A DNA stretch of 36,506 nt from Levilactobacillus lindianensis (GCF_003946095.1 NZ_RHOD01000020.1:1-36506), one strand, 5' to 3'. Shown: positions 19,519 through 32,703, counted from the first letter of the stretch. Notes: generated from the sequence alone by a model not told the origin. Program-made: numbers and translations.

Positions 19519-22500
19519 CTACATCATATCATCGAACAGACTGAGTTGGTTCTCATCCGGCAAGCCCGTCAGGACACCATTTTCAGTCATAAAATCAATG
19601 ATGGTCTTGGAAACTTTCCCACGCTTGGCTAAGTCTTCCTTGGAGATGAATGGTCGGTCATTACGGGCGGCCACGATCTGCTTAGCCACGTTCAATCCCA
19701 AGCCAGGCGCGGCTTGGAATGGTGCGATCAGCGTATCGCCATCGATAATCCAATCGGCGGCATCAGACTTCTCCAAGTCAATCATCTTGAAGTTATAGCC
19801 CCGTTCCAACATTTCGTTGGCAAGTTCCAAGACTGTCAGGAGGTTCTTGTCCTTGGTAGACGCGTCCATCCCCTGGTCATTGATGGCCTTCATCGCTGCC
19901 TTCACGGCCGTCTTGCCTTGTGACATGGCCACAACGTCGAAGTCATCGGCCCGCACGGAGAAGTAAGCGGCATAGTAAATGATTGGGAAGTAGACCTTGA
20001 AGTACGCCACCCGCAACGCCATCAAGACGTAAGCGGCCGCATGGGCCCGCGGGAACATGTACTTAATCTTCAGACAAGAATCAATGTACCAGTCGGGACA
20101 GTCGGTTTGCTTCATTTTCTCTTGCCATTCATCAGGAATCCCCCGACCCTTCCGCACGTGTTCCATGACTTGGAAGGAGGTTTCGGAATCCAACCCGAAG
20201 TTAATCAAGTCGGTCATGATGTTATCCCGACACCCGATAACGTTAGCGATGGTAGCCGTTCCGTTCTTGATAAGTTCTTCGGCATTGCCCAACCATACGT
20301 CGGTTCCGTGAGACAGTCCGGAAATTTGAAGTAATTGCGAGTAGTTCTTGGGATGCGTTTCTTCCAGCATTCCGCGGACGAACCGCGTCCCAAATTCTGG
20401 CACGCCCAACGTCCCGGTCTTAGACTGAATCTGTTCGGGCGTAACCCCCAACGAATCCGTTCCAGAGAACAAGGCCATGACGCCCGGATCATCCATCGGA
20501 ATCGTCTGAGGATCAACCCCAGACAAATCCTGCAGAGTCCGGATCATCGTGGGATCATCGTGCCCCAGGATATCAATTTTTAAAATGTTATCGTGAATCG
20601 AATGGAAATCAAAGTGGGTCGTTTGCCAAGCCGCGTTCTGGTCATCGGCCGGGTACTGGATTGGCGTGAAGTCATAAATATCCATGTAGTCCGGCACAAC
20701 GATAATCCCCGCGGGATGTTGCCCCGTATTTCGTTTAACCCCGGTAACCCCCTTAGCCAGGCGGTCAATCTCGGCCCCGCGTAAGGTCTGCTCGGTGTCT
20801 CGTTCGTAGGCCTTAACGTACCCGTAACCGGTCTTGTCGGCCACGGTGCCGATAGTTCCGGCTCGATAAACGTTCTTTTCCCCGAACAATACCTTCGTGT
20901 AGTTGTGGGCGATGGGTTGGTAGTCTCCGGAGAAGTTCAAATCGATATCAGGCACCTTATTCCCCTTGAAACCCAAGAAGGTTTCGAACGGAATGTTATG
21001 CCCGTCACCGATCATTAACGTCCCACACTTGGGACAATTCTTTTCCGGTAAATCATACCCTGAGCTGTACTCACCCTTGGTATAGAAGTGCGAATACTGG
21101 CAGTTCGGGCAACGATAGTGTGGCGGTAACGGATTCACTTCGGTAATTCCGGTGAACGTCGCCACAACACTGGATCCCACGGACCCCCGAGACCCAACCA
21201 AGTACCCGTCCTTATTGGACTTGGCTACCAGTCGTTGGGCAATCAGGTAAATCACGGAGAACCCATTTCCAATGATCGACTTTAATTCGCGGTCGACTCG
21301 GTGTTGCACCAATTCGGGTAGCGGATCACCATACCACGCATGCGCGGTATCCATGGTCCGTTGCCGAATTTCATCTTCGGCGCCTTCCATCCGTGGCGTG
21401 TAAAGCTTGTCCTTTAAGGGGTGAACTTCATCCACATCGTTCGCAATCTTCTGGGTGTTGGTGACCACGATTTCCTTAGCGGTCTCGGCCCCCAGATAGG
21501 CAAAGTCGTCCAACATCTCGTTGGTTGACATGAAATGAGCATCCGGTAATTCCTGCCGATTCAGCGGGTTCGCCCCACCTTGTGAGTGAATTAAAATTTT
21601 GCGATAGATGTAATCCTCGGGATCGAGGTAATGCACATCTCCCGTGGCCACCACGGGCTTGTTGAGGTCATGCCCCAACGTCACCATGTTCTTCACGATC
21701 TCTTCGAGGTTTGCCTCATCGGCAATCAAGCCCGAGTCAATCAATGGCTGATAAGCGGCCTTAGGTTGTACCTCAAGGTAATCGTAATACTTGGCCTTGG
21801 CGGCGGCTTCCACTTGTCCCTTTTGCATCATGGCCGTGAAAACCTCACCTGAGGAACAAGCCGAGCCAACGATGATCCCTTCGCGGTACTTATCTAATAG
21901 ACTCCGTGGCACTCGCGGCACCCGATAGAAGTAATCCACATTGGAGGCCGACACGAGGCGGAACATATTCTTCAACCCAGCCTGAGTCTTCGCAATCAGA
22001 ATGGCGTGGCTAGGACGCGCGTGCTTATAGGCATCGTTATCCGTCATGTGATCGTTCAATTGGTCGTGGTACTGGATGTCATACCGGTCCTCGGCATCCT
22101 TCAAGAAGAGATAATTCAGATGACCGGTTGACTCAGCATCGTAGACGGCCCGGTGATGGTGTTCCAGACTGACATGGAAACGCTTGGCCAATGTATTCAG
22201 CCGGTAACTCTTCAGCGTCGGATATAAGAAACGTGCCAACGTCAAGGTATCAATGATTGGATTAGGAATCTCAGGCATCCCGTGACGCTGATAACCAGTA
22301 TTCATGAAGCCCACATCGAAGGTCACGTTATGCCCAACGATAACCGCGTCACCACAGAACTCCCGGAAGAGTTTGAAGACTTCTTCTTCGGACTTCGACC
22401 CAGCCACCATATCATCGGTGATACTGGTCAGATTCGTCGTCTGTTCCGACAATGGGAACCCTGGATCGATGAATTCTTCGAACTGTGCGATCACGTTCTT

Positions 22501-23856
22501 GTGTTCCATCTTGACCGCAGAGAGTTCGATCACCTTGTCATAAATAGCGGATAACCCCGTGGTTTCCACATCAAAGACGACATAGGTCGCCCCATCTAGT
22601 GGGACGTGCGCACTGTTATAACCGATCGGCACCCCATCGTCTACCAGGTTGGCTTCAACCCCATAGAGCATCTTAACGCCGGCTTTGGTTCCGGCATTAA
22701 AGGCCGCTGGGAAGCCTTGCACATCGGCATGGTCCGTGATGGCCATGGCGGGCATCCCCCACTGTTTGGCCCGACTCACGTAATCTCCGATGGGATTTGT
22801 GGCGTCCATCTGACTCATGGATGTATGCAAGTGGAGCTCCACACGCTTCTCATCGGCAGGCGCGGTATCTTGACGTGAGGCGTGTTTGACTTCATTGATG
22901 TCGTAGGCATTCAAGGCCAGGTCACGCATGTAGCTATCCTCTTGGACGCTCCCACGAACCTTAACCCAAGCCCCTTCATCGACACCGGCAAATTGCGCCT
23001 CATCTTCAGCACCACGGGAGAACTTCTTAACCACAATTGACGACGTGTAGTCCGTAATCTTCAAGGTCAGGAGTTGCCGTCCGGAACGGAGCTTACGAAC
23101 TTCCTTGTCGAAGACGTAACCCTCGACGATGACGGACCGTTCCTCTTGGGTGATATCCACCATCCGAGTGATCGGTTGGTCGCCCTTGATGGCTTTCCCA
23201 ATCTGAGTTGGCCCGCTGGCCGCCACGACGTCGCCTTGGCTCTGACGCTTCTGGTTGGCCTTTTCGATTGCGGCAGCGGCCTGTTGCGCCAACTGCGCAT
23301 CGTTCTTCTGTTGCCGGGCCTTGAACTCTTCGATCTTAGCCTGCGACTTGGACTCGTCCACCTTCACCTGAATGTTAAATTTAGGGAAACCGGCTTGTCG
23401 GTAAGTGGCCTCCAGGGGGCCTAATGCCTGATTGCTGAGGAAGTTCTTTACCACCTCATTTTGGGCGTACAACAGCACACGGCCGTCGGGATCGAGTTGT
23501 GGGACCTGCGACTGGCAGAGTTCCTGAACCAGGCTCCCCGTTAGTTGACTGTTCTTGACAACCCATTCCCAATAATCTCCCAATAAGCGATTCGTGAGTT
23601 CCGGTTGGTCAACCAGAAAAGTTGCCTCAACAGTCGCAATGTCGCGAAAGGCCACCTGCAGATGATTCTGGAAGTCGGCAAATGCCGTGAATGGCAGTAA
23701 CTGATCGAATTTGAGATAAAATTGCCACCGGCGGGACTGTTCGTGAACCGTCAGGCGGTCAATGCTAGCCGTGGCGAAATAAGGTTGCTCGGCTTCACCA
23801 GCCAAGTCCAATTGTTTTAATAATTTTTCGAATAATGCATGGCGATCTTCGTCCAC
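19519..23856 (-). CDS. polC: DNA polymerase III alpha subunit, Gram-positive type (PolC)
   Basis: A 1445-residue replicative polymerase with built-in proofreading. An OB-fold lies near 235-320. The PHP domain begins [14 protein letters not shown] near 339 and is interrupted by the DEDD exonuclease (DVETTG at 429-434, later [10 protein letters not shown]). A zinc-binding motif has cysteines at 916, 919, 941 and 944, and the polymerase active-site segment [12 protein letters not shown] is at 969-980. The start is a GTG at 23856 with AAAGGAG 7 bases ahead; the longer open frame includes that site and the upstream terminator. No promoter is evident between that terminator and the start. Confidence 0.98.
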   Translation of the reverse strand: MDEDRHALFEKLLKQLDLAGEAEQPYFATASIDRLTVHEQSRRWQFYLKFDQLLPFTAFADFQNHLQVAFRDIATVEATFLVDQPELTNRLLGDYWEWVVKNSQLTGSLVQELCQSQVPQLDPDGRVLLYAQNEVVKNFLSNQALGPLEATYRQAGFPKFNIQVKVDESKSQAKIEEFKARQQKNDAQLAQQAAAAIEKANQKRQSQGDVVAASGPTQIGKAIKGDQPITRMVDITQEERSVIVEGYVFDKEVRKLRSGRQLLTLKITDYTSSIVVKKFSRGAEDEAQFAGVDEGAWVKVRGSVQEDSYMRDLALNAYDINEVKHASRQDTAPADEKRVELHLHTSMSQMDATNPIGDYVSRAKQWGMPAMAITDHADVQGFPAAFNAGTKAGVKMLYGVEANLVDDGVPIGYNSAHVPLDGATYVVFDVETTGLSAIYDKVIELSAVKMEHKNVIAQFEEFIDPGFPLSEQTTNLTSITDDMVAGSKSEEEVFKLFREFCGDAVIVGHNVTFDVGFMNTGYQRHGMPEIPNPIIDTLTLARFLYPTLKSYRLNTLAKRFHVSLEHHHRAVYDAESTGHLNYLFLKDAEDRYDIQYHDQLNDHMTDNDAYKHARPSHAILIAKTQAGLKNMFRLVSASNVDYFYRVPRVPRSLLDKYREGIIVGSACSSGEVFTAMMQKGQVEAAAKAKYYDYLEVQPKAAYQPLIDSGLIADEANLEEIVKNMVTLGHDLNKPVVATGDVHYLDPEDYIYRKILIHSQGGANPLNRQELPDAHFMSTNEMLDDFAYLGAETAKEIVVTNTQKIANDVDEVHPLKDKLYTPRMEGAEDEIRQRTMDTAHAWYGDPLPELVQHRVDRELKSIIGNGFSVIYLIAQRLVAKSNKDGYLVGSRGSVGSSVVATFTGITEVNPLPPHYRCPNCQYSHFYTKGEYSSGYDLPEKNCPKCGTLMIGDGHNIPFETFLGFKGNKVPDIDLNFSGDYQPIAHNYTKVLFGEKNVYRAGTIGTVADKTGYGYVKAYERDTEQTLRGAEIDRLAKGVTGVKRNTGQHPAGIIVVPDYMDIYDFTPIQYPADDQNAAWQTTHFDFHSIHDNILKIDILGHDDPTMIRTLQDLSGVDPQTIPMDDPGVMALFSGTDSLGVTPEQIQSKTGTLGVPEFGTRFVRGMLEETHPKNYSQLLQISGLSHGTDVWLGNAEELIKNGTATIANVIGCRDNIMTDLINFGLDSETSFQVMEHVRKGRGIPDEWQEKMKQTDCPDWYIDSCLKIKYMFPRAHAAAYVLMALRVAYFKVYFPIIYYAAYFSVRADDFDVVAMSQGKTAVKAAMKAINDQGMDASTKDKNLLTVLELANEMLERGYNFKMIDLEKSDAADWIIDGDTLIAPFQAAPGLGLNVAKQIVAARNDRPFISKEDLAKRGKVSKTIIDFMTENGVLTGLPDENQLSLFDDMM

Positions 23857-23879
23857 AAGCGAACTCCTTTCATCCTGTC

Positions 23880-23914
23880 TAAAAAGGAGCCAGGACAATT
23901 GTCCCAGCCCCCTT
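23880..23914 (-). terminator. Intrinsic terminator between proS and polC
   Basis: A long stem centred on AATT (23883-23914; about 16 pairs, four of them wobbles) is followed by TTTTTA on the minus strand. A second hairpin, ACAGGCG with CGCCTGT (23925-23946), lies just upstream and has no T-run. Confidence 0.85.
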
Positions 23915-23957
23915 GGATTCGGTCACAGGCGTCAGTTGGCGCCTGTCGTTTTAGTTA

Positions 23958-25706
<1,749 letters not shown>

Positions 25707-26984
25707 TTAGTGAATAAAGTAGCGCTCGATATCGTTCCAGGTAACTAGTAGCATCAGTAAGACCAGGAACGCGACCCCCACCAGCGTGATTCCCGCTTCG
25801 ACATTTTCCGAAAGTGGTTTGCGCCGAATGGCTTCAATAAAGTTCAATAATATTTTACCACCATCGAGGGCCGGAATTGGCAGTAAATTGACAATTGCCA
25901 GGTTAATTGACAGAAAGGCCAGGAAATTCAGGATCCCGACCAGGCCAAATTTGGTGGCTTGAGAGGTCGTGGCAAAGATGGCCACGGGGCCTCCTAAGTC
26001 ATTTAAGCTAAAGTGACCGGAGACCATGCTCCACAGCGCCCCAAACAGTGCCTTGGTCATCGACCAGGTCTGGGTAAATCCAGACGTTAGGATGGCCCCA
26101 ATGTGCTTATCTTGGGCCTGGGTAATGCCAATCATGCCGACCGTCTTCCCATTGGACTTTTGGCCCGCTGGTGTCAGCATTAAGGTCTTCTTACTCTGAC
26201 CACGCTGAATGGTCAAGGTAGTCTTCTTATTGGCCCGCGGCTGGATCGCCGTACTCAACGCCGTCCAGTCCTTGGTCGCCTTTCCATTGACCGTGAGAAT
26301 CTTGTCATTAGTCTTCAGTCCCGCCTTCTTAGCGACGGAAACCGGGGAACTGGCCACTTGAACCTGGTTGGTTCCCATGGCGACCCCACCTTGAACAAAG
26401 GACATCAACATAAAGGTCACAATCGCCAGGAAAATGTTATTCATCGGCCCGGCAAAATTGGTCATTAACCGTCGACCCAGTGAGGCTGATTGAAACTGAA
26501 CATCCTTCGGGGCAATCTGAAGCTCGGTTCCATCACTCTCGATAATCGTGGCTTCATGAGCGACGGGGTAACGCTTAACGGCGGATTCATCCCCGTTTTC
26601 GTACCCTTCAATCCACAGCTCATCCTCGAGATCGGTCGCGGTAACCTCTAAGGGAATCCCGTTAAAGAGACTCGATTTCTTGGAAGTATTAATCCGTTCA
26701 ACCAGATCATCCTTGCCAAGGTAGAGACTCACTGGTGTCCCTGGTTGGAGTTCTTCTTCATCGTCCTCGGCACCGGCCATCCGAACGTAACCTCCGACTG
26801 GAAGTAACCGGACCGTGTACGTCGTGCCGTCCTTACCTCGATGATAGAAGAGTTTGGGACCCATTCCGATCGAGAACTCGCGGACCAGAATCCCACCGCG
26901 TTTGGCAAAGTAAAAGTGCCCGAATTCATGCACGATGACCAAAATCCCAAACACGATAATAAAGGTAATAATGGTTGTAATCAC
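25707..26984 (-). CDS. rseP: RseP-family intramembrane zinc metalloprotease
   Basis: A 425-residue site-2 protease that cleaves membrane-spanning substrates such as anti-sigma factors and signal peptides. The zinc site HEFGH is at 19-23 in the first membrane helix; the third ligand is D374 in PALDGG. A PDZ domain lies near 205-290 and further membrane helices at about 175-195, 345-365 and 400-418. The start is GTG with AAGGGA 8 bases upstream. Between cdsA and proS, as is usual. Confidence 0.97.
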   Translation of the reverse strand: MITTIITFIIVFGILVIVHEFGHFYFAKRGGILVREFSIGMGPKLFYHRGKDGTTYTVRLLPVGGYVRMAGAEDDEEELQPGTPVSLYLGKDDLVERINTSKKSSLFNGIPLEVTATDLEDELWIEGYENGDESAVKRYPVAHEATIIESDGTELQIAPKDVQFQSASLGRRLMTNFAGPMNNIFLAIVTFMLMSFVQGGVAMGTNQVQVASSPVSVAKKAGLKTNDKILTVNGKATKDWTALSTAIQPRANKKTTLTIQRGQSKKTLMLTPAGQKSNGKTVGMIGITQAQDKHIGAILTSGFTQTWSMTKALFGALWSMVSGHFSLNDLGGPVAIFATTSQATKFGLVGILNFLAFLSINLAIVNLLPIPALDGGKILLNFIEAIRRKPLSENVEAGITLVGVAFLVLLMLLVTWNDIERYFIH

Positions 26985-27032
26985 AGCTGTCGTCCCTTCT
27001 CCTGTTGGCTTCGCTTACTTTTTCTGCTGACT

Positions 27033-27071
27033 AGCATACCGTAAGCCCTGGTCGTGGTGCAAGTGACTTGC
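27033..27071 (-). promoter_or_regulatory. Possible promoter with overlapping palindrome upstream of rseP
   Basis: TTGCAC (27062-27057), 18 bases, TATGCT (27038-27033). The -35 overlaps an inverted repeat, GCAAGT-C-ACTTGC (27071-27059), that could be an operator. It is a weak match and is offered as a possibility only. Confidence 0.3.
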
Positions 27072-27076
27072 GGTCT

Positions 27077-27865
27077 TTAGATGAGTCCAAAGAGATGAAT
27101 CACCGGCAGAACCAACAGTAAGCTATCAAACCGGTCGAGGATACCCCCATGTCCCGGCAGAATCTTGCCGGAATCCTTGACGCCGTAGTAACGCTTGAGA
27201 GCAGATTCCACGAGATCCCCGAATTGACCCACGATCGAGAAGACCAGGGTCAGAAGAATCATGATCCCCAGGCTGAAGTGGCCGGTTGGGAAGAAGTACC
27301 AGAAGACACTGCCGACAATCGTGGCTACCAGTGAGCCCCCGATGGAACCTTCCCAGGTCTTATTCGGACTGATATGTGGGGCGAGCTTGTGCTTCCCTAT
27401 TTTTCGGCCAATCATGTAGGCACCAGAGTCCGTCGTCCAGACGATGAACAGCGCATACAGCAGGGCAACTAGGCTGACATCTCGTGCGGCGATAAAGAAG
27501 TGGAACCCAATCCCGATGTAAAGCATGCTCAAGGTGATTACCCCGGCATCGTCAAACGAGAACCGGTTACGAGATACCACCGTCCGCATCAATAATAGCA
27601 GGACAAATAAGTAAACGATGTACCATGGATCGAGAAAATGAGGCAGATCCTGCCACCAGCCCGTTGGGGCAATGACCGCTAGGATACCCAAACCAGAGAT
27701 AAAGGCTTCGGGACTCACCAGAAGCTTTTTACGCATGATCAAGACTTCCGATAAGGCCACCAAACCCAGGACAAAACCGGCTAGGTCCACCCAGATGACC
27801 CCCTCAATGATGATGGGGATAAATATAATTAAGGCGACAACCGCCGTAATAACCCGTTGTTTCAT
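27077..27865 (-). CDS. cdsA: Phosphatidate cytidylyltransferase CdsA
   Basis: A 262-residue membrane enzyme that makes CDP-diacylglycerol, the precursor of phosphatidylglycerol and cardiolipin. Seven or eight hydrophobic segments are visible. The C-terminal family signature (GDLVESALKR, then KDSGKILPGHGGILDRFDS) is intact. GAGGAG lies 8 bases before the ATG, and uppS ends 20 bases upstream. Confidence 0.97.
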   Translation of the reverse strand: MKQRVITAVVALIIFIPIIIEGVIWVDLAGFVLGLVALSEVLIMRKKLLVSPEAFISGLGILAVIAPTGWWQDLPHFLDPWYIVYLFVLLLLMRTVVSRNRFSFDDAGVITLSMLYIGIGFHFFIAARDVSLVALLYALFIVWTTDSGAYMIGRKIGKHKLAPHISPNKTWEGSIGGSLVATIVGSVFWYFFPTGHFSLGIMILLTLVFSIVGQFGDLVESALKRYYGVKDSGKILPGHGGILDRFDSLLLVLPVIHLFGLI

Positions 27866-27885
27866 TCTACATGCTCCTCATGTCG

Positions 27886-28674
27886 TTATTTTTGTTCCGT
27901 CGTTTCCAGACCGCCAAAGCGGCGGTGACGTTGCTGATAGGTATAAATTGCCGCTTCTAGGGCGGTCTGATCGAAGTCCGGCCAATGTTCTTGGACGAAG
28001 ACAAACTCGCTGTAGGCCGCTTCCCATAGCATGAAATTAGAGAGTCGTTGTTCTCCGCTGGTCCGAATCATCAGATCGGGATCGGCCAAATCACCGAGGT
28101 CACCGGTCATGAGTTCGTGGTCCATCTGGGCCTCATCGATAGCTTCGGGAGCCAGATCGCCCGCCTGAACCCGTTGTGCCAGATGTTGGACCGCGGTAAT
28201 AATTTCCGCGCGCCCCCCATAATTAAGGGCAAAGTTCAAGACCATCCCCGTACAGTCGGCGGTATCGGCAACGGCGTCTTGAACCGCCTTCTGTGTCGCC
28301 TTAGGCAACTGGTCGACATACCCCATCACCTTGACCCGAATATTATTCTTGATGAGATCGGGGACAAACGTGCTAAAGAAATCAACTGGCAATTTCATGA
28401 GATAGTTCACTTCCGTCGAGGGCCGTGACCAGTTCTCCGTTGAAAAGGCATACAACGTGAGGACCTTGACGCCCAAGTGACTGGCAGCCTTTGCCACCGT
28501 TTTAACGGTATTCATGCCTTGTTTATGGCCAGCGATCCGTGGTAAATGGCGCTGTTGCGCCCATCGACCGTTGCCATCCATGATAATGGCGATGTGGGCG
28601 GGAATGTTGGTTTCGTCCAATTGCCGTTCCGTGACTTCGCCCGTCGCCTGATCTTTATTTAAAAATGAAAACAC
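27886..28674 (-). CDS. uppS: Undecaprenyl pyrophosphate synthase (cis-prenyltransferase)
   Basis: A 262-residue enzyme that makes the C55 lipid carrier for peptidoglycan and teichoic acid synthesis. The active-site segment IIMDGNGRWA contains the catalytic D33, and the C-terminal RTSGEQRLSNFM with the following Glu-rich motif binds isopentenyl pyrophosphate. It starts with GTG, with GGAGG 6 bases upstream. A terminator separates it from the frr side. Confidence 0.98.
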   Translation of the reverse strand: MFSFLNKDQATGEVTERQLDETNIPAHIAIIMDGNGRWAQQRHLPRIAGHKQGMNTVKTVAKAASHLGVKVLTLYAFSTENWSRPSTEVNYLMKLPVDFFSTFVPDLIKNNIRVKVMGYVDQLPKATQKAVQDAVADTADCTGMVLNFALNYGGRAEIITAVQHLAQRVQAGDLAPEAIDEAQMDHELMTGDLGDLADPDLMIRTSGEQRLSNFMLWEAAYSEFVFVQEHWPDFDQTALEAAIYTYQQRHRRFGGLETTEQK

Positions 28675-28706
28675 AGTGCACCTCCATTAAGTCTTTACAA
28701 CCTCTC

Positions 28707-28715
28707 ATCATAACA
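28707..28715 (-). promoter_or_regulatory. Candidate extended -10 promoter of uppS
   Basis: TGT-TATGAT (hexamer 28712-28707) lies directly after the T-run of the upstream terminator and 33 bases before the uppS start. No good -35 is seen, but extended -10 sites can do without one. Confidence 0.35.
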
Positions 28716-28745
28716 AAAAAAGAGCCGGGAAACTATCCCAGCTCT
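28714..28745 (-). terminator. Intrinsic terminator after the pyrH-frr unit
   Basis: AGAGCTGGGA pairs with TCCCGGCTCT around a short loop, followed by seven T on the minus strand. It lies between the unrecognised acidic-protein gene and uppS. Confidence 0.9.
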
Positions 28746-28776
28746 CAAATTGAGCGAAAACTTTATGGTTTCTCGC

Positions 28777-29199
28777 CTATTCGATTAACCGCCAATCGCC
28801 ACGTTTAGCATCGGCCAATGTCCCGAAGTAACTTAGGAGATTGTTGGCATCATCAGCACTAACCTGCCCCAGCAGGTTCAGACCTTCACCAGTTGGCATT
28901 GGGTCTGACAAATCGGTAATCTCGTTCCCATGTTCAATGGTTGCCTTAGAAAAGGCCACAATCCAGTCGTCACCAATCAGTTGGGTGACCACGAAAAACA
29001 GGTTGAAATCATCGCTGACAAAGGCGGGTTGGGCATAGACCCCATCTTGAATTTCTTCAAGTTCTGCGCCGTTGTAGTTCAAGATTGACACGTTTTCAGC
29101 ATTTACCGCGTTGTTTAACCGAAAGACCATTTTCCCGAATTCCTTAGAACCGGGGGTGATTTCGATGTCGTCTTGGTTATTTTGATTCTCTTCTGCCAT
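28777..29199 (-). CDS. Acidic soluble protein of unknown function
   Basis: Not recognised. The 140-residue product starts MAEENQNNQDDIE, has AAGGAG 9 bases upstream and shows no membrane segment, signal peptide or cysteine. It is clearly acidic. Hydrophobic patches such as FNLFFVVTQLIGDDWIVAF suggest a folded alpha/beta core after a disordered N-terminal 15-20 residues. It follows frr by 31 bases and is followed by a terminator, so it belongs to the pyrH-frr transcript. In most relatives frr is followed directly by uppS. Confidence 0.85.
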   Translation of the reverse strand: MAEENQNNQDDIEITPGSKEFGKMVFRLNNAVNAENVSILNYNGAELEEIQDGVYAQPAFVSDDFNLFFVVTQLIGDDWIVAFSKATIEHGNEITDLSDPMPTGEGLNLLGQVSADDANNLLSYFGTLADAKRGDWRLIE

Positions 29200-29230
29200 G
29201 ATAAAACGCTCCTTCCCCAAAAGGGTTAGT

Positions 29231-29788
29231 CTAGTCTGTTAAGATTTCCTTTTCCTTGTCCGCTGAGATGGCGTCAATGCCCTTGATGGCCTTATCCGTC
29301 ACCTTTTGAACTTGGTCTTCCATGTTGTGCAGGTCATCGTCGGTGTAGTCCCCGTTCTTGTGGCCCTTCTTGACGTCATCCATGGCGTCACGACGAACGT
29401 TACGAACGGCAACCTTACCTTGTTCGGCGGTGGCCTTCACTTGCTTAGCTAACTCCTTACGCCGTTCCTCAGTCAGTTGTGGAATCACTAACCGAAGCGC
29501 GGTCCCATCATTAGCCGGGGTGATCCCAACGTCAGATTCCAAGATCCCCTTCTCGACATTTTCGAGAGCGGACTTGTCGTATGGCGTTACCATCAAGATC
29601 CGTGGTTCTGGAATGGTAATGGACGCCACTTGGTTCAGTGGTGTATCCACACCGTAGTATTGCACCGTAACGCGGTTTAAAATGCTGGCATTGGCACGAC
29701 CGGCCCGAATTGTTCCCAATTCACGCTTGAGTGCTTCCTCTGCCTTTTTCATACGATCCTGTGCATCTGTAATGATCTGATCTGCCAT
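29231..29788 (-). CDS. frr: Ribosome recycling factor
   Basis: A 185-residue factor that splits post-termination ribosomes together with EF-G. It has the family pattern of a three-helix bundle ([16 protein letters not shown] near 24-40, and the long C-terminal helices with [12 protein letters not shown]). AAGGGG lies 9 bases before the ATG and only two bases separate it from the pyrH stop. Confidence 0.98.
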   Translation of the reverse strand: MADQIITDAQDRMKKAEEALKRELGTIRAGRANASILNRVTVQYYGVDTPLNQVASITIPEPRILMVTPYDKSALENVEKGILESDVGITPANDGTALRLVIPQLTEERRKELAKQVKATAEQGKVAVRNVRRDAMDDVKKGHKNGDYTDDDLHNMEDQVQKVTDKAIKGIDAISADKEKEILTD

Positions 29789-29790
29789 GT

Positions 29791-30552
<762 letters not shown>

Positions 30553-30614
30553 TATTCCCGCCACTAGTGATAGTCACGGGTCAGTGATTTAACCGTTTTG
30601 CCGCATTAACTTAA

Positions 30615-30650
30615 TAAAAAAGCGTAGTCCGCGAACGGAAACTACGCTTT
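30615..30650 (-). terminator. Intrinsic terminator after tsf
   Basis: AAAGCGTAGT pairs with ACTACGCTTT, with an inner CCG-TTCG-CGG tetraloop hairpin, followed by six T on the minus strand. It ends the rpsB-tsf transcript. Confidence 0.93.
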
Positions 30651-30660
30651 CGGTCAAAAA

Positions 30661-31545
30661 TTAACCGTTGATTTGGTCTTGGACTTCTTGAGCCAAGTCA
30701 GACTTAGGCTTTTCGATTCCTTCACCAACTTCGTAACGGACGAAGCTTACCAACTTGCCACCCTTGCTGGCAACGAATTGGCCAACAGTCTGGTCGCCAT
30801 CCTTAACGAATGGTTGGTCAGCTAAACTGATTTCTGACAAGAATTTGTGGAGACGGCCTTCGACCATCTTTTCAACGATCTTTTCAGGCTTGCCTTCGTT
30901 CAAGGCTTCTTGCTTCAAGACTTCACGTTCGTGAGCCAAACGGTCGGCAGGAATGTCATCCTTGGAAACGAATTCTGGGTTGATAGCGGCAACGTGCATC
31001 GCCACATCCTTGGCAGTTGCTTCATCGGCACCGTCTAAAACAACGACAGCAGCGATTTGACCACCTTGGTGTAAGTAAGCACCGAATACTTGGCCATCAG
31101 TCTTGTTAACCACTGCGAAACGACGTAACTTAACGTTTTCACTCGTAACTTGAGTCGTCTTGATGATGGCTTCGTTTAACGTTTCGCCATCGTCAGCCTT
31201 CAAGGCTAAGGCAGCATCCATGTCAGCCGGTTGCTTCGTAGCAATCGTGTTGGCAACCTTGTCAACCAAGGCGTTGAACGTGTCGTTAGTTGCAACGAAG
31301 TCAGTTTCGGAGTTAACTTCGATGATAGCTGCGGTGTTGCCGCTAACCATCACGCGAGCTAAACCGTTGGCAGCAACGTTGCCACTCTTCTTCTTAGCCT
31401 TAGCGATACCCTTTTCCCGCAGGAAGTCGATCGCCTTGTCCATGTCGCCTTCAGAAGCAACGAGGGCCTTCTTAGCATCCATCATCCCAACTTGGGTTTT
31501 GTCACGTAATTCCTTAACTTGTGCTGCAGTGATTTTGCTTGCCAT
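30661..31545 (-). CDS. tsf: Elongation factor Ts
   Basis: A 294-residue nucleotide exchange factor for EF-Tu. The N-terminal UBA-like helix bundle ([23 protein letters not shown]) is followed by the TDFV motif at 81-84 that inserts into EF-Tu. GGAGG lies 9 bases before the ATG. Partner gene rpsB is 151 bases upstream. Confidence 0.98.
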   Translation of the reverse strand: MASKITAAQVKELRDKTQVGMMDAKKALVASEGDMDKAIDFLREKGIAKAKKKSGNVAANGLARVMVSGNTAAIIEVNSETDFVATNDTFNALVDKVANTIATKQPADMDAALALKADDGETLNEAIIKTTQVTSENVKLRRFAVVNKTDGQVFGAYLHQGGQIAAVVVLDGADEATAKDVAMHVAAINPEFVSKDDIPADRLAHEREVLKQEALNEGKPEKIVEKMVEGRLHKFLSEISLADQPFVKDGDQTVGQFVASKGGKLVSFVRYEVGEGIEKPKSDLAQEVQDQING

Positions 31546-31585
31546 GTTTAATGGCCTCCTTTATCAATGTTAAGCTTTTAGTCGC

Positions 31586-31604
31586 AAAAAGACTGACTCA
31601 ATCT
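31586..31604 (-). terminator. Weak hairpin/attenuator between rpsB and tsf
   Basis: A short AGATTG/CAGTCT stem with a 3-base loop is followed by TTTTTG on the minus strand. It probably only reduces read-through so that more S2 than EF-Ts message is made. Nothing else recognisable is seen in the 151-base rpsB-tsf gap. Confidence 0.4.
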
Positions 31605-31696
31605 CAGGCCATGAACGGTCCTAAACATTAAGCCAGCCTAAGGTGCTTTAAATCTAGTATTTGGAAAGTAGCGGTTGCCCGTTACCTTGCATTAAA

Positions 31697-32497
31697 TTAC
31701 TTGTTGTCGCCTTCAACGGCGTTAACGATGTCTTCCATCGAGTTGTCAGAAGGCTTGGCGCTCTTCTTGTCAGCTGATTTCTTACCTTCGAAAGTCTTTT
31801 CGTCAACTTGGTCTTCACCTTGACGACCTTCAACAATGGCATCAGCCATCTTAGAAGTGATCAGGCGAACGGCACGGATAGCGTCATCGTTAGATGGGAT
31901 AACCACGTCAATTTCGTCTGGGTCAGTGTTCGTATCAACCATAGCAACGATCGGAATGTTCAACTTTTGGGCTTCGTGAACAGCGATTTGTTCCTTGCGA
32001 GGGTCAACGATGAACATAACGTCAGGGAGCTTAGGCATATCTTCGATACCGCCTAAGAAACGTTCCAACTTGTCTTGTGACTTCTTAAGTAAGGAAACTT
32101 CCTTCTTAGGAAGAACGTCAAAGGTACCGTCAGTAGCCATCTTCTTCAAATCTTTAAGACGCTTGATCCGAGTTTGGATGGTTTCCCAGTTGGTCAAAGT
32201 CCCACCTAACCAACGGTGGTTAACGTAGAATTGACCGGCACGGGTAGCTTCTTCTTCGATAGAATCTTGAGCTTGCTTCTTAGTCCCAACAAACAGAACA
32301 ACGGCGCCCTTAGCAGCTTCGTCCTTCATGTAGTTGTAAGCAACGTCAATTAACTTCACCGTCTTTTGTAAGTCGATGATGTAGATACCGTTACGTTCCG
32401 TAAAGATGTATTGCTTCATCTTAGGGTTCCAACGACGGGTTTGGTGACCAAAGTGGACACCGGCTTCGAGCAGTTGTTTCATTGAAATAACAGCCAT
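31697..32497 (-). CDS. rpsB: 30S ribosomal protein S2
   Basis: A 266-residue S2 protein, late-assembling on the back of the 30S subunit. It begins [19 protein letters not shown], the family N-terminus, and contains [10 protein letters not shown] and [12 protein letters not shown]. The C-terminal 35 residues are a charged tail. The frame stays open 18 codons further upstream, but GGAGG is 9 bases before this ATG. First gene of rpsB-tsf. Confidence 0.98.
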   Translation of the reverse strand: MAVISMKQLLEAGVHFGHQTRRWNPKMKQYIFTERNGIYIIDLQKTVKLIDVAYNYMKDEAAKGAVVLFVGTKKQAQDSIEEEATRAGQFYVNHRWLGGTLTNWETIQTRIKRLKDLKKMATDGTFDVLPKKEVSLLKKSQDKLERFLGGIEDMPKLPDVMFIVDPRKEQIAVHEAQKLNIPIVAMVDTNTDPDEIDVVIPSNDDAIRAVRLITSKMADAIVEGRQGEDQVDEKTFEGKKSADKKSAKPSDNSMEDIVNAVEGDNK

Positions 32498-32612
32498 GAT
32501 AAAATGCCTCCAAATAGTTTTTGATTTCCTCCCCCACGCTCTCACGGCCAAAGAACTCTTGCGAGCACCCCTTCAGCCATCACGCGAGGTGTGAATTGGC
32601 GCATAAGCACCG
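32498..32612 (-). promoter_or_regulatory. Untranslated leader of rpsB
   Basis: About 115 bases separate the inferred start site from rpsB, longer than needed for ribosome binding. It includes a small CTC-GCAA-GAG hairpin with a GNRA-type loop. A binding site for S2 itself is possible, as in other bacteria, but I do not recognise a known motif. Confidence 0.3.
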
Positions 32613-32618
32613 ACAATC

Positions 32619-32647
32619 ATTATACAAAACAACTGCCGTGAACACAA
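32619..32647 (-). promoter_or_regulatory. Promoter of rpsB-tsf
   Basis: TTGTGT (32647-32642), 17 bases, then a consensus TATAAT (32624-32619). Confidence 0.8.
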
Positions 32648-32674
32648 GGGAAATCGACAGCATTTTTGATAAAA

Positions 32675-32703
32675 TTGGCATTTATTCCTGGTTATGGTAC
32701 ACT
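32675..32703 (+). promoter_or_regulatory. Promoter of the HAD phosphatase gene
   Basis: TTGGCA (32675-32680), 17 bases, then TACACT (32698-32703) with TGG in front. It diverges from the rpsB promoter; the two -35 boxes are 27 bases apart. Confidence 0.7.

Noticed and set aside
23857-23898. PolC start 14 codons upstream
   Set aside because: Those codons include the AAAGGAG ribosome site and part of the upstream terminator; the GTG at 23856 has correct spacing.
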